The notes under the pieces are model-generated. The model did no database searches. It had not been told where the DNA came from and saw nothing but the letters and a program-made list of their open reading frames with translations. Position numbers and translations under genes: made by a program. 64,000 nt of DNA from Kazachstania africana CBS 2517 (lineage: Eukaryota; Ascomycota; Saccharomycetes; Saccharomycetales; Saccharomycetaceae), in contig NC_018949.1 in the NCBI RefSeq assembly GCF_000304475.1, positions 372,001 through 436,000 of the forward strand, given 5' to 3'. Below, one piece after another: positions 46,694-55,599 of the stretch (within the stretch, counting starts at the first letter, position 1; every line of letters starts with the position of its first letter).

Positions 46694-47956
46694 TCATAGC
46701 TTGCGTACAACAATTTGAACTGTATCAAATACCTTTATTCCTTTATATGGACCACCCATTGGGCCATCTAATTTATCCCATGATAAATTTATTTGGTAGT
46801 TACGCTTATCTTCACAATGAGAGTCCTCTTTTTCAATGAAACGCATAAATTCGAGGTAAAAATTCAGCCAGCATTTAGCATATACAACTTCTTTTCCAAC
46901 AATCTTGGTGATTTTACTATCGATTAAAAGTATACCGAATTCTAATTTAATATCATCATTGTATTCGATAATAGCATTTTCAGAATGATTGATATTTCGA
47001 GATAGTAAATCATTGATATTAAAATTAAGCATTTCAATCAATCCATCTCTATTTTTATTGTAACATTTGAATTTTATCTTGGGACAATACGATTTGGGAA
47101 GTAACTCAAAGAATGGAGAGACAAAATGAATACTCAAAATTTCATATCGATGTTTATTGAATCTCAAGACTTCTTTCTGCGCTGCTGCGTCTAGAGATAA
47201 GAACAGCTCGTGATATTTCAAGTATCGCAATTGCGACCTAATTGTCACACCTTTGCTCACTCCAGGTTTAAATCTACTATTCATAAAATTTCTACAACTA
47301 TCTTCGACTGAGTAGTGCGAATATTTCATCATATATGCAACAGATATGGTTCCGCATCTGCCTTTACCCATTTTACAATGTAAAATTGCCACATTTTTAT
47401 CGTTTCTCATTAGATATCTGTGTATATCGTCAATGATTTCTTGAAGTAGATAAAATGGTGGAGATGAATGGTCTAGCCATCCAATACGCTTTGGAAATTT
47501 GCCTGAAAAATCGTGAACGGTTGAGGCTACATTTTCCATCGTCTGGTAATTTAATGGATCAAGCGTGTTGGTATGTTTTGATGTTAGGTAGTAAAACTCT
47601 TTGTCAGAATAATCTAAAACGCTCTTTTCAACTTTAAAGTTGTATAATTTCCAATTTTTTGGACCATGGTTTACATTCATGAACTCAATTAGATCCATTA
47701 AGTTGTTTCTATAAATCAGTTTGGGATATTTAACCACTGGATATGAACAAACAATCAAATTTGGTAAAATGTATGAAATATCCAATTCAAAGCCCAAATC
47801 ATTTTTATATTTATTTATTGGAGAGGAAATCAAAGATTTTAAAAACGTTCCAGCAAATAATGGCCTCTTATCGTCAAATCTGTTCATATCTGGCCATTCA
47901 CTGGAAGTGCCATGTACTGAGGATAGTGGTCCTTGGATTATTAAAATATGCGACAA
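46694..47956 (-). CDS. TEP1: PTEN-like phosphatase Tep1
   Basis: The 420-residue PTEN homolog is a dual-specificity/lipid phosphatase acting on 3-phosphoinositides, with a proposed role in spore wall formation. The signature loop is HCKMGKGRCG (193-202), with Cys194 and Arg200 in place. The residue after Arg is Cys201, where PTEN and most cysteine phosphatases have Thr or Ser. An Asp/Lys-containing loop (WLDHSSPP) near 160 may hold the general acid. A C2-like C-terminal region follows. S. cerevisiae Tep1 has 434 residues. Order FAR11 - TEP1 - NRK1 matches YNL127-YNL129, with LSM12 in between here. Confidence 0.9.
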   Translation of the reverse strand: MSHILIIQGPLSSVHGTSSEWPDMNRFDDKRPLFAGTFLKSLISSPINKYKNDLGFELDISYILPNLIVCSYPVVKYPKLIYRNNLMDLIEFMNVNHGPKNWKLYNFKVEKSVLDYSDKEFYYLTSKHTNTLDPLNYQTMENVASTVHDFSGKFPKRIGWLDHSSPPFYLLQEIIDDIHRYLMRNDKNVAILHCKMGKGRCGTISVAYMMKYSHYSVEDSCRNFMNSRFKPGVSKGVTIRSQLRYLKYHELFLSLDAAAQKEVLRFNKHRYEILSIHFVSPFFELLPKSYCPKIKFKCYNKNRDGLIEMLNFNINDLLSRNINHSENAIIEYNDDIKLEFGILLIDSKITKIVGKEVVYAKCWLNFYLEFMRFIEKEDSHCEDKRNYQINLSWDKLDGPMGGPYKGIKVFDTVQIVVRKL

Positions 47957-48001
47957 GACCTTTTACTTTGTGACATTAGTACCATGAAAATTCTATAGTG
48001 G

Positions 48002-48724
48002 TCACAAATCAGATACACGCGATACAAGTTCATTGCAAACCCACTCTAAAGAAGTCTGTATGGGGGTTGTATCGTCATTATTGAACGCTAGAATACCATC
48101 TGCAGTAGCTGGGTTTAATGCGGCTTCCACATCGTTGTTGATGAAAAATTGCTGATGCGCTTCTTTATAACCATGGTAGACAAATTCATCAAAATAGTAT
48201 GGAGGATCTGTCCAGAATGAATCCAGAGTTTGATAGCCTTTTCTAGAGGCTCTCCTTCTCTTCAGGACATCGTAGGAAGCTCTTATCAAAAGTTTTAGAT
48301 CAAATTTTGATCTGACAGATGCATGATTGAATAGCATGAATCCATCAACAATTACAATTTTGTAGTTCTTGGAAACCATCTTACGGTACTTCTCTTTCAA
48401 AGAACCAAGAAAGTCAGCCTCAATTTGAAATTTGCTTGGATCATCCACATTGTTATTATGAATCAATTTTAAGGATACCGATCCCGTTCTCTTGATACTG
48501 TCTAATTCTTTTTCAAAGGCATCAAAATCCAATGCACCAGCACAGTCCCAATCCTGAATACCGTATTTATCATTCATGGGAATCGCTTCGTCGTGTTTAT
48601 AGAAATCATCCTGATGGATCAAGACACAGTCAGGTATCAAAGTGGCTGTTAATTTTGCAATTGTAGTCTTCCCACTAGAAGAACACCCTCCTAAAGCAAC
48701 CAATATCACTTTCTGATCAGGCAT
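48002..48724 (-). CDS. NRK1: Nicotinamide riboside kinase Nrk1
   Basis: The 240-residue enzyme phosphorylates nicotinamide riboside (and nicotinic acid riboside) to the mononucleotide for NAD salvage. The Walker A loop GCSSSGKTT (13-21) and the substrate-binding IHQDDFYKHD (about 36-45) are clear; WDCAGALDFDAF and VDGFMLFNH (Walker B-like) follow. Length equals the S. cerevisiae protein (240). It ends 45 bases from the TEP1 start on the same strand, so the TEP1 promoter must overlap the NRK1 3' region or lie inside that short gap and the upstream gene. Confidence 0.94.
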   Translation of the reverse strand: MPDQKVILVALGGCSSSGKTTIAKLTATLIPDCVLIHQDDFYKHDEAIPMNDKYGIQDWDCAGALDFDAFEKELDSIKRTGSVSLKLIHNNNVDDPSKFQIEADFLGSLKEKYRKMVSKNYKIVIVDGFMLFNHASVRSKFDLKLLIRASYDVLKRRRASRKGYQTLDSFWTDPPYYFDEFVYHGYKEAHQQFFINNDVEAALNPATADGILAFNNDDTTPIQTSLEWVCNELVSRVSDL

Positions 48725-48961
48725 ACTATACTAGTTCTCGAACAAATTGCGTGAATCCTCTTCTATCAATGACCAGCTCCAGCAATAGCTGCGATTAACT
48801 CTTTCATCTGAAAATTGAATACTTCTTTTAGAATGTGAAAAGTTCTCGAAGATTATGCCGAATATCAATTATCAACTTTGAAAAAAAAGAGACGTCCAGA
48901 AGTTTACGTAAAGAAGTTAAAGTATATAGCATCGGACTGAGAGAGCAAGCCAGTAGGAATA

Positions 48962-50234
48962 ATGGGTTTCTTCATACCACAACAGAACCTCAATAATTTG
49001 AAACACTACAAGTATGTTTTTTTGTGGGCAAGACCACAATCGTTACTGTTATGATCATTACTAACCATAAGAACCTTAAATTAGATATCAAAGTGAAGAC
49101 CATTCGCTGCTGAGTAATAGTATCCTAAGACCCTTTTGGAGAAAATTTGCTAAGATATTCCCCTTATGGATGGCACCAAATCTGGTCACTTTATCTGGGT
49201 TAGGATTCATTATTATCAATGTGCTTACCGTACTATATTATGATCCATTTCTAAATCAGAGTTCTCCACGTTGGACCTATTTGTCCTATGCAGTAGGTTT
49301 ATTCCTTTATCAGACATTTGACGCATGCGATGGTATTCATGCACGTCAGACGGGGCAATCGGGTCCATTAGGTGAGTTGTTTGATCACTGCATTGACTCC
49401 ATTAATACAACCTTGTCTCTATTTCCCTTCTGTTCATGTATCGGTATGGGATATGGCGTCACTTTTGTTTTAGTTCAGTTCATGTGTCTTTGTAACTTTT
49501 ACCTAAGTACATGGGAAGAGTATCACACTCATAAGTTATATTTAAGTGAATTTTGTGGCCCCGTCGAAGGTATTATAATGGTTGTTATCTTGTTCCTTCT
49601 ATCTGCCATATTAGGGCCACAAACCGTATGGCATACAAAATTATTTGATCTCAAAGTAAACGAGACAACTGCATTTAGCATTGAGACCTACCATGTCATG
49701 TTGATTTCTTCTGGAGTAGCATTGTTGTTCAATATTTTCACAGCCACCAAGAATGTTAGTGATTATTACATGGAACATAACAAAGCTCTTGAATCAAATG
49801 GTAGAAATGAAAAGGAATCTGTAGAGGATGATATTGCAAAGGCTTTGGATGGATTAACCCCATTCTTCCTTTACTTCATTTCAGTTTTCTCTTTAGTTCT
49901 AGTTGAATCTAGTTTTGTCTCATTATCCTTCATCCTGTCCATTGGTCTTAGCGTTGCATTTGTAGTAGGAAGAATCATAGTGGGCCACTTAACTATGCAA
50001 TCATTTCCAATGGTTAACCCCCCAATGGTGGTTCCATCCGTTCAATTAGTATTATATTTGATCCTAGTCAAATTCATGGATTACGATAAGTTGGAGGTGA
50101 TATTTAGTCTATGTTGGTTAGGATTTGGTTTCAGCTTAGGGATTCATTTCATGTTTATCAATGAAATTCTCTACGAGTTCACAAATTACTTGGACGTCTA
50201 CGCATTATCTATAAAGCATCCAAAGAAATTGTAA
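48962..50234 (+). CDS. CPT1: Choline/ethanolamine phosphotransferase (Cpt1/Ept1), spliced
   Basis: The enzyme makes phosphatidylcholine or phosphatidylethanolamine from diacylglycerol and CDP-choline or CDP-ethanolamine, at the end of the Kennedy pathway in the ER. The gene is spliced: exon 1 is 48962-49011 (MGFFIPQQNLNNLKHYK, the last codon split), and exon 2 starts at 49085 with YQSEDHS. The join gives 399 residues against 391-393 in S. cerevisiae, and exon 2 continues FRP-type sequence FWRKFAKIFPLWMAPN in frame. The CDP-alcohol phosphotransferase motif DG(x2)AR(x8)G(x3)D(x3)D is exact (D99, G100, D117, D121). About 7-8 membrane segments follow. S. cerevisiae CPT1 and EPT1 have an intron at the same place. 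The two are ohnologs, so substrate preference is not decided; the neighbours NRK1 and TOM22 favour CPT1. Confidence 0.94.
49012..49084 (+). other. Spliceosomal intron of CPT1/EPT1
   Basis: This 73-base intron has the 5' splice site GTATGT (49012-49017), branch site TACTAAC (49059-49065) and 3' splice site TTAG ending at 49084, 20 bases after the branch A. Removing it joins two parts of a conserved protein in frame. The intron interrupts a Lys codon after its second base. Confidence 0.95.
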
Positions 50235-50297
50235 GGTTTTTTCTGTAGTAAATGCTATACTATCATATAAATTGTTAAAAAAAAACTTGCTATATTT

Positions 50298-50307
50298 TAT
50301 ATACAGG
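50298..50307 (-). promoter_or_regulatory. Puf3 site in TOM22 3' UTR
   Basis: On the minus strand, CCTGTATATA matches CNUGUAHAUA exactly, 59 bases downstream of the TOM22 stop. It lies between two convergent genes and is in sense orientation only for TOM22, which encodes a mitochondrial import receptor. Confidence 0.6.
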
Positions 50308-50366
50308 ATTATACATAAGCAGGTGTTATGAAGTAACTCTTTCTAAATTTGTGCCTAGTTGATTGT

Positions 50367-50798
50367 TTATTTCTGGTCGTTTGATGTCAGTAATTCATTA
50401 GCATCCTTTTGTAGATCAAAAGTCTTTTCCATTTCAATCAATTGCTGCTCAGCCAGTATCGACAATGACAAAGGGACCCCAAGTAACAGTGCAGAGGTGG
50501 TTAATGCCCATGTTAAACTTCCACCTTTGTTAAAAACTTTTTTTAGAAACACGCTGGTAGTGTCAAAAAATTTGCAAACACTTTGTCTCTTATTTGGTGG
50601 AACAATCTCCTTTAATGCAATCAATCTCTCCATTAAATTCTCGTTTTCATTGAAATCTTCTTCAAAATCACTGTCTTCTTCATCTGCCTCTTCGTCGTTA
50701 ACATTTCTCTTTTCCAGCTCATTTAGCGGTTCAGCTGGAATAACCTGTGGATCTTGAGCAGATGGAGAGTCATCCTTTAGCTCAGTCAATTGTACCAT
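50367..50798 (-). CDS. TOM22: Mitochondrial import receptor Tom22
   Basis: This 143-residue central receptor of the TOM complex has an acidic cytosolic domain (NDEEADEEDSDFEEDFNENEN, about 34-54) that binds presequences with Tom20. A single membrane segment (about 94-115, TWALTTSALLLGVPLSLSIL) contains the conserved Pro. A short intermembrane-space tail ends the protein. The stretch PPNKRQSVCKFFDTTSVFLKK before the membrane is a family hallmark. S. cerevisiae Tom22 has 152 residues. It is convergent with CPT1/EPT1 and followed upstream by KRE33, as in YNL130-YNL132. Confidence 0.93.
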   Translation of the reverse strand: MVQLTELKDDSPSAQDPQVIPAEPLNELEKRNVNDEEADEEDSDFEEDFNENENLMERLIALKEIVPPNKRQSVCKFFDTTSVFLKKVFNKGGSLTWALTTSALLLGVPLSLSILAEQQLIEMEKTFDLQKDANELLTSNDQK

Positions 50799-51036
50799 AT
50801 CTCTTCTTAGTGCGTATCGCTGGGGCTTTCACTCCTAACTCTTACCTAACTTCTGACTAAGTTGGGTCTTCCATTTTATCAATAACGTATATAGACGACC
50901 CAAAAGACTCAAGATCTCGTCGGGCAAAAAAAAAATCGTATGCAATGACCCAAAAATGCTTCCTAATTAACTAAAAAGAATTACACTAATATACAAAAGG
51001 TTTAGAGTTAAATATGATCGGCTCGATGATGTTGGT

Positions 51037-54000
51037 CTAATGCTTTCTAGGCTTCTTGCTCTTCTTTAGGGACTTCATCTCGCTGTTGTAGATGTTGGTG
51101 CCGTTTTCCGTGGATCTTTTGGTACCGGTTTTCACGCTGACGACACCATTTGATTTTGCAGCCTTTTCAATATCTTTGTTGGAGTCCCATTCGTTGATGT
51201 TGTCTGAAATGGTATATTTATCCAGCTTCAAAGAGTTGATCAATTCTTTTTGTTTTTCTCTCATGGCTCTATTCGCTTCAGTACCAGCCTCTTCTAAATC
51301 TTCGTCTAATTGATCCAGGGCTTCAGCTGCATTGTAGCTTTTGACTTCTTCACCATTCATTTCAGCAATTTTTTCATCGGTTCTCTTTGGTAAATTTTGA
51401 TCGATTGATTCACTTAATAGTTGACGGAAGTATAGAGAGAACTTTCTTATGATCTTGGCAAACATAGCAATGATTTGATTTGATGGTAATTTCAATTCTT
51501 TAGTGATTGAATCGATACTTTTACGTTGTAGACCAATTGCCAATAAAATTGCACTTTGAACACCGGATAGGTTGACAGTGTCACCCATTCTGCCACTGAA
51601 ATATAGAATTGATAACATTGGTAATAAATCTACAATGACATGGTAATCCAATAAGTTGTTGGCATAACTGTCTAATCTCTTCAAATCGAAAGGAGAGAAA
51701 ATATCATCAAGTTGGGTTCTGGTTAATTCATTGGAAAATTCTGCACCGTTATATAATTCAGATACTTTCTTGCAACATTCAATAACATTCAAAGATTGAA
51801 CTGACGTGAACTTATTGAAATCGTATGAAAGTAAAGATAGGAATCTCTTGTGGAAGTCATTGGCAAAAGCAACCAACCAATTTGCCTCTCTGCCTTCGAG
51901 AACATTTAGCATAACACACGTATGTTCACCAGTTAAATCATTTGCAGTTTGACGTATGTAAACTGGAACAAATTTGTTATTTTTCCAGAACTTGTGTAAG
52001 GATGGGGTTAAACCGTACGAAACACCGAGGTAATGTAAGAAATGTGGTGGTTGTTCGGAAAGTTTTAATAGCAAAGGTGGTAAAGTACTTGCGTCTCTCA
52101 ATTTAATTTCATCCTTTAATAAATTGGTCTTAGCAAGCTCTTTATCGCTGACTCTCTTTAACGAATAATTTCTTGGTTTATCACTTTCTGACATATCGGT
52201 GAATTTACCTTCGAAGTAATCTCTTAGTAGTTCGATCGATCTAGAACCATAACCCATTGAAGCATATTCGGGATTAGTTGCAATTCTAACAATACGAGCA
52301 CCACTTAATCCTGCAAATTCTTCATCTTGAAATTGCTGGGAGATTAACCACGGAATCAAATCACCACCAGCTCTTTGGCCTCTTGAAAGAGAATTTCTAA
52401 CGCTTTGTTTCGAAATTTGACCTTCTAATGCAACTTGTATAACACATAATGGGTCTGGGATTCTATTACCATTCTTTGGATCAATTGGAGGTAAGAGAAC
52501 AAATAATTGATGTGCAGGGGCATCACTCATCAATTGTAAATCATTTGGAGAGTTCTTGTAATGTGATGATACATAAAGGGCCATCATCTTTTCAAGGAAA
52601 TTTTCCGACACTGGATGGTATGAAAATAATGTGTCTCTGTTAACAATGAAAAGATTACATTGTGAAGGATGTGGAGTACCCTTGGAGGCGAATCTTGAGT
52701 TCTTAATTAATGTTACGTCTAAACAAAGTAACTTGTTTAACCATTTTTCAATTGGATCGCCTTCGGCATATCTAATCGGTTCTTCTAAAGCAATTTCTCT
52801 TAATTGACGAGATCCAATATTTGAAGAAGCAATATCGTTCTGTTTTTTATCTCTTGAAACAAAGGCAGTTTGAGAAATGTCACGACCACCTGTAGTTGTT
52901 TGGTTACGTAACTGTTGAATTAATTTTAAGGATAAAGATCTGCCTGTACCTTCATAACCGTTGATAGTAGAAGCCATAAAAACTAAATATGGACCCAATA
53001 AGTTCTTAACAATAGGTAACGGAATTGCAGCAGCTTCATCAATGACAACTAATTCTGCTTGGCCTAAAACATGAGAATCTTGAGGGATAATATATTGAAT
53101 AGTTTGTCTGTGACCTCTCTTAATGTCGACTCTGACAATGGCGTTGTTAAACTCAGGATTTGTGGATTGAATAATATCATAATCAATATGTTCTTGATAA
53201 CCCAGGGCATCGAAACCTTTGAAGATAAATTCGAATAGCGTCTTCAAATTTTCCGGAGATGGTGAAGTAACGAAAATATTGGAATAACCATGAGATACGG
53301 ATGCAGCAATGGCAATACCCAAAGCAGCAGATTTACCTCTACCTCTACCTGCTGTTAATGCCACGGTAGAATTCAATGTCTTTTCTGAAATAGCATCAAT
53401 AAATGTCAATATGGCATGCGCTTGATTGACAGTTTTTGAAAGAGCCACTAAAGAACCTGCAGGTTGGACATCTTCTAAAGATTCTTTCAAATCTTTCAGT
53501 TCCATTTCCTTTGGAGATAAAATGTCATCATCCTTTGGAGGTAATGGTTTGACATTTTTGGCACCTGAAATAGGTAAGACGTTTAATTCATCATCCACAA
53601 CCAGACAATTTTCATTGGAACCCAGAGATAGAATAAACCTTTCATTAAATCTTGCAACAACGTCATCATGAGCTTCAGTACGATAACGAGAATGTACATC
53701 CATAGTCATTGTATAAAGTTGTTTTAAAGATGACATTGATTTCAATAAGATAACAACAATACCACCACCCTCGACGGTTTCAATAGTTCTTGCCAATAAA
53801 TTTGGGGTTAAGGCTTCAAAATCTTGTAGGATACACATACCATAGGTGTTACCCAAAATTTTTTCAGTTTCTTTATAATAAACGTATCTAATATTTTGAT
53901 TAGAAATGAAACCCTCGAAAGGATCTTGATCATTAGCCTCTCTTGTACCTCTTTTAATTTCCTTTTTTATCTTAGCTTCTCTCTTTTTTCTATGAGAAGT

Positions 54001-54198
54001 AAAACCAAGAAGTCTTTTCTTATAAGCCCAAAGAACAGACTTATTCATTTTCAAATCTGCACTCATCATTAAATAATGTAAATTTGGTAATTGATTACGT
54101 GCTCTGTCACCAACGATGACAAAGAAAGATCTTTGCTTTTCTTGCACACCATTTCTAATCAAAGCTGGAATACGAGCATCAATAGCTTTTTTCACCAT
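51037..54198 (-). CDS. KRE33: RNA cytidine acetyltransferase Kre33 (NAT10)
   Basis: The 1053-residue essential enzyme makes N4-acetylcytidine in 18S rRNA and in serine/leucine tRNAs (with Tan1) and is a 90S pre-ribosome factor. It has an N-terminal DUF1726 domain, a helicase-like ATPase domain with Walker A TAGRGRGKSAALG (about 284-296) and Walker B VVIDEAAAIP, a GNAT acetyltransferase domain with RIVRIATNPEYASMGYGSR in overlapping motifs (about 645-665), and a C-terminal tRNA-binding and Lys-rich tail ending KKSKKPRKH. Length equals the S. cerevisiae protein (1056). A PAC-type GAGATGAGCA at 54249-54258 and a Reb1 site near 54344-54350 lie upstream. Confidence 0.97.
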   Translation of the reverse strand: MVKKAIDARIPALIRNGVQEKQRSFFVIVGDRARNQLPNLHYLMMSADLKMNKSVLWAYKKRLLGFTSHRKKREAKIKKEIKRGTREANDQDPFEGFISNQNIRYVYYKETEKILGNTYGMCILQDFEALTPNLLARTIETVEGGGIVVILLKSMSSLKQLYTMTMDVHSRYRTEAHDDVVARFNERFILSLGSNENCLVVDDELNVLPISGAKNVKPLPPKDDDILSPKEMELKDLKESLEDVQPAGSLVALSKTVNQAHAILTFIDAISEKTLNSTVALTAGRGRGKSAALGIAIAASVSHGYSNIFVTSPSPENLKTLFEFIFKGFDALGYQEHIDYDIIQSTNPEFNNAIVRVDIKRGHRQTIQYIIPQDSHVLGQAELVVIDEAAAIPLPIVKNLLGPYLVFMASTINGYEGTGRSLSLKLIQQLRNQTTTGGRDISQTAFVSRDKKQNDIASSNIGSRQLREIALEEPIRYAEGDPIEKWLNKLLCLDVTLIKNSRFASKGTPHPSQCNLFIVNRDTLFSYHPVSENFLEKMMALYVSSHYKNSPNDLQLMSDAPAHQLFVLLPPIDPKNGNRIPDPLCVIQVALEGQISKQSVRNSLSRGQRAGGDLIPWLISQQFQDEEFAGLSGARIVRIATNPEYASMGYGSRSIELLRDYFEGKFTDMSESDKPRNYSLKRVSDKELAKTNLLKDEIKLRDASTLPPLLLKLSEQPPHFLHYLGVSYGLTPSLHKFWKNNKFVPVYIRQTANDLTGEHTCVMLNVLEGREANWLVAFANDFHKRFLSLLSYDFNKFTSVQSLNVIECCKKVSELYNGAEFSNELTRTQLDDIFSPFDLKRLDSYANNLLDYHVIVDLLPMLSILYFSGRMGDTVNLSGVQSAILLAIGLQRKSIDSITKELKLPSNQIIAMFAKIIRKFSLYFRQLLSESIDQNLPKRTDEKIAEMNGEEVKSYNAAEALDQLDEDLEEAGTEANRAMREKQKELINSLKLDKYTISDNINEWDSNKDIEKAAKSNGVVSVKTGTKRSTENGTNIYNSEMKSLKKSKKPRKH

Positions 54199-54771
54199 AT
54201 TTGCGCTTTCCTTGACCTTTATCTTGTGAAGTTACATTATAAAAAGATGAGATGAGCATCTCTTTACTTTTTCATTTTTTTTCAATATTGATAGACTAGA
54301 AAAGAAAAAAATGACAAAAAATTTTGCGGATGCTGGCAGCCGGGTAATAGCGCAAATACCAAAAAATCGATTTCGAGTGCAACCCACATTAGAGAACAGC
54401 TCAGCGGCTAATTATTGGCAGCAGTATAACCGGTTCCAAGTTTTGGGCAGGGGACTATTCGTTGGGTGAAGCCTCAATAATAATTTAGTAGGTGTTATAG
54501 CTTTCATCTTTGAGGTTGGAACACTTGCTGTTGATATGTTGGTGGGGGGGAATCAACCAGTCATGATTCCCAAAAAGGCACCAGAAATTAATTGAACGCT
54601 CAGCAAGTATTCATTGTCTGGTATTTAGAATAGAAAATCCAACTATCCCACTACCATATAGAAAGTCTGCCTATCTAATTCAAAATGCCTGAAAAGGTAG
54701 AAGTGTCTATTCTTCAAAATTATAAATATGCTGAACTGATTATGATTTTTTCATGGCAGTTAGAAAGTAAA

Positions 54772-54867
54772 TGCGAATTCTGTGGATCGAACACAGGACC
54801 TCCAGATAACAGTCGACCGAAGTTAACAATCTTCAGTCTGGCGCTCTCCCAACTGAGCTAAATCCGC
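54772..54867 (-). tRNA. tRNA-Phe (GAA), intron-containing
   Basis: On the minus strand the mature 73-base sequence fits yeast tRNA-Phe: acceptor GCGGATT pairing with AATTCGC (G-T allowed), D arm GCTCAGTTGGGAGAGC, anticodon stem-loop CCAGACTGAAG..ATCTGG with anticodon GAA, variable loop, and T arm GGTTCGATCC-type CTGTGTTCGATCCACAG. The A and B box promoters are intact. A 23-base intron (54808-54830) follows the base 3' to the anticodon, the universal position. S. cerevisiae tRNA-Phe introns are 18-19 bases; the shared AACTTCGGTC core in this one can pair with the anticodon region. Confidence 0.97.
54808..54830 (-). other. tRNA-Phe intron
   Basis: This 23-base intron is removed by the tRNA splicing endonuclease. 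Its AACTTCGGTC core resembles the S. cerevisiae intron (AACTTCGGTCAAGTT); the flanks differ and it is longer. Confidence 0.9.
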
Positions 54868-55599
54868 TAATAGCTTGAAGTTTCAGCGATTTGAACGTAG
54901 TCCATATACCTCGAATCGATAAACTTCCTCTCCCCCCATTAAACACTCCCTTCCTAAAAACGTAAAAATAAAAACAATCACACACTGTGCTAGGAAGTTT
55001 GGTTGTACGAAATATGAGCCACTACTCAAATCGTCCAGAATTTAAAATTTTGTTCTGGTGCAGAACGTTTAGAAAATTTTTCAAAGCAAGTTACGATTAT
55101 GCTGACAGAGTAGGCTACATCATAAAAAAAAGTAGTACCATAGTAAGAGAATAAGTGAGGCAAGAAAATTACAGAATGATATCCCTTGGTAAAGACGGGT
55201 AAGTAATGAATCGTTCATATGAAAGAACTTTCAAGGAAACTCTGAAGACTTCACAATGGTCTGAAGCATTCTGCCTTCGCTCTTCTTCTTCCATTATTCA
55301 TGTAAGTAGCATCCTGCAATGCTCAAATAGCTTTTCTTGTACATCATGAATTAAAGGAATGCCAACTCTTCTATTTCACCGTATCTTTCCTGCTTACCTA
55401 ATGATTTCACGCACATTATTCTGTTCTATTCTTTCATTTTCTCGGCAAGAAGAGAAGAATGACATAGACAGCAATGTCTTCAAATAAAGTATAGATTGAG
55501 AAAGAGTTTGAGAGGGAGCGTTTGATTATGCTCACTTGCAGCGCTACTTTAATTGGCAAACAAATAGTCAGATAACCATCAAACAAATAACAAAAAAAA

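Larger units (their letters stand above)
54199..55599. other. KRE33-reductase intergenic region with a tRNA gene
   Basis: This 1.4 kb region has the KRE33 promoter (PAC-type box 54249-54258, T-rich tract, Reb1 site CGGGTAA about 54344-54350), a run of seven G near 54544-54550, the tRNA-Phe gene (54772-54867), and about 730 bases upstream of the first reductase without any visible gene. I found no Ty long terminal repeat or fragment beside the tRNA. FYV6, which sits here in S. cerevisiae, is missing. Confidence 0.6.

Noticed and set aside
54868..55599. Ty element or solo LTR upstream of tRNA-Phe
   Set aside because: No TGTTGG...CA-type ends, no primer-binding site and no target duplication recognised.
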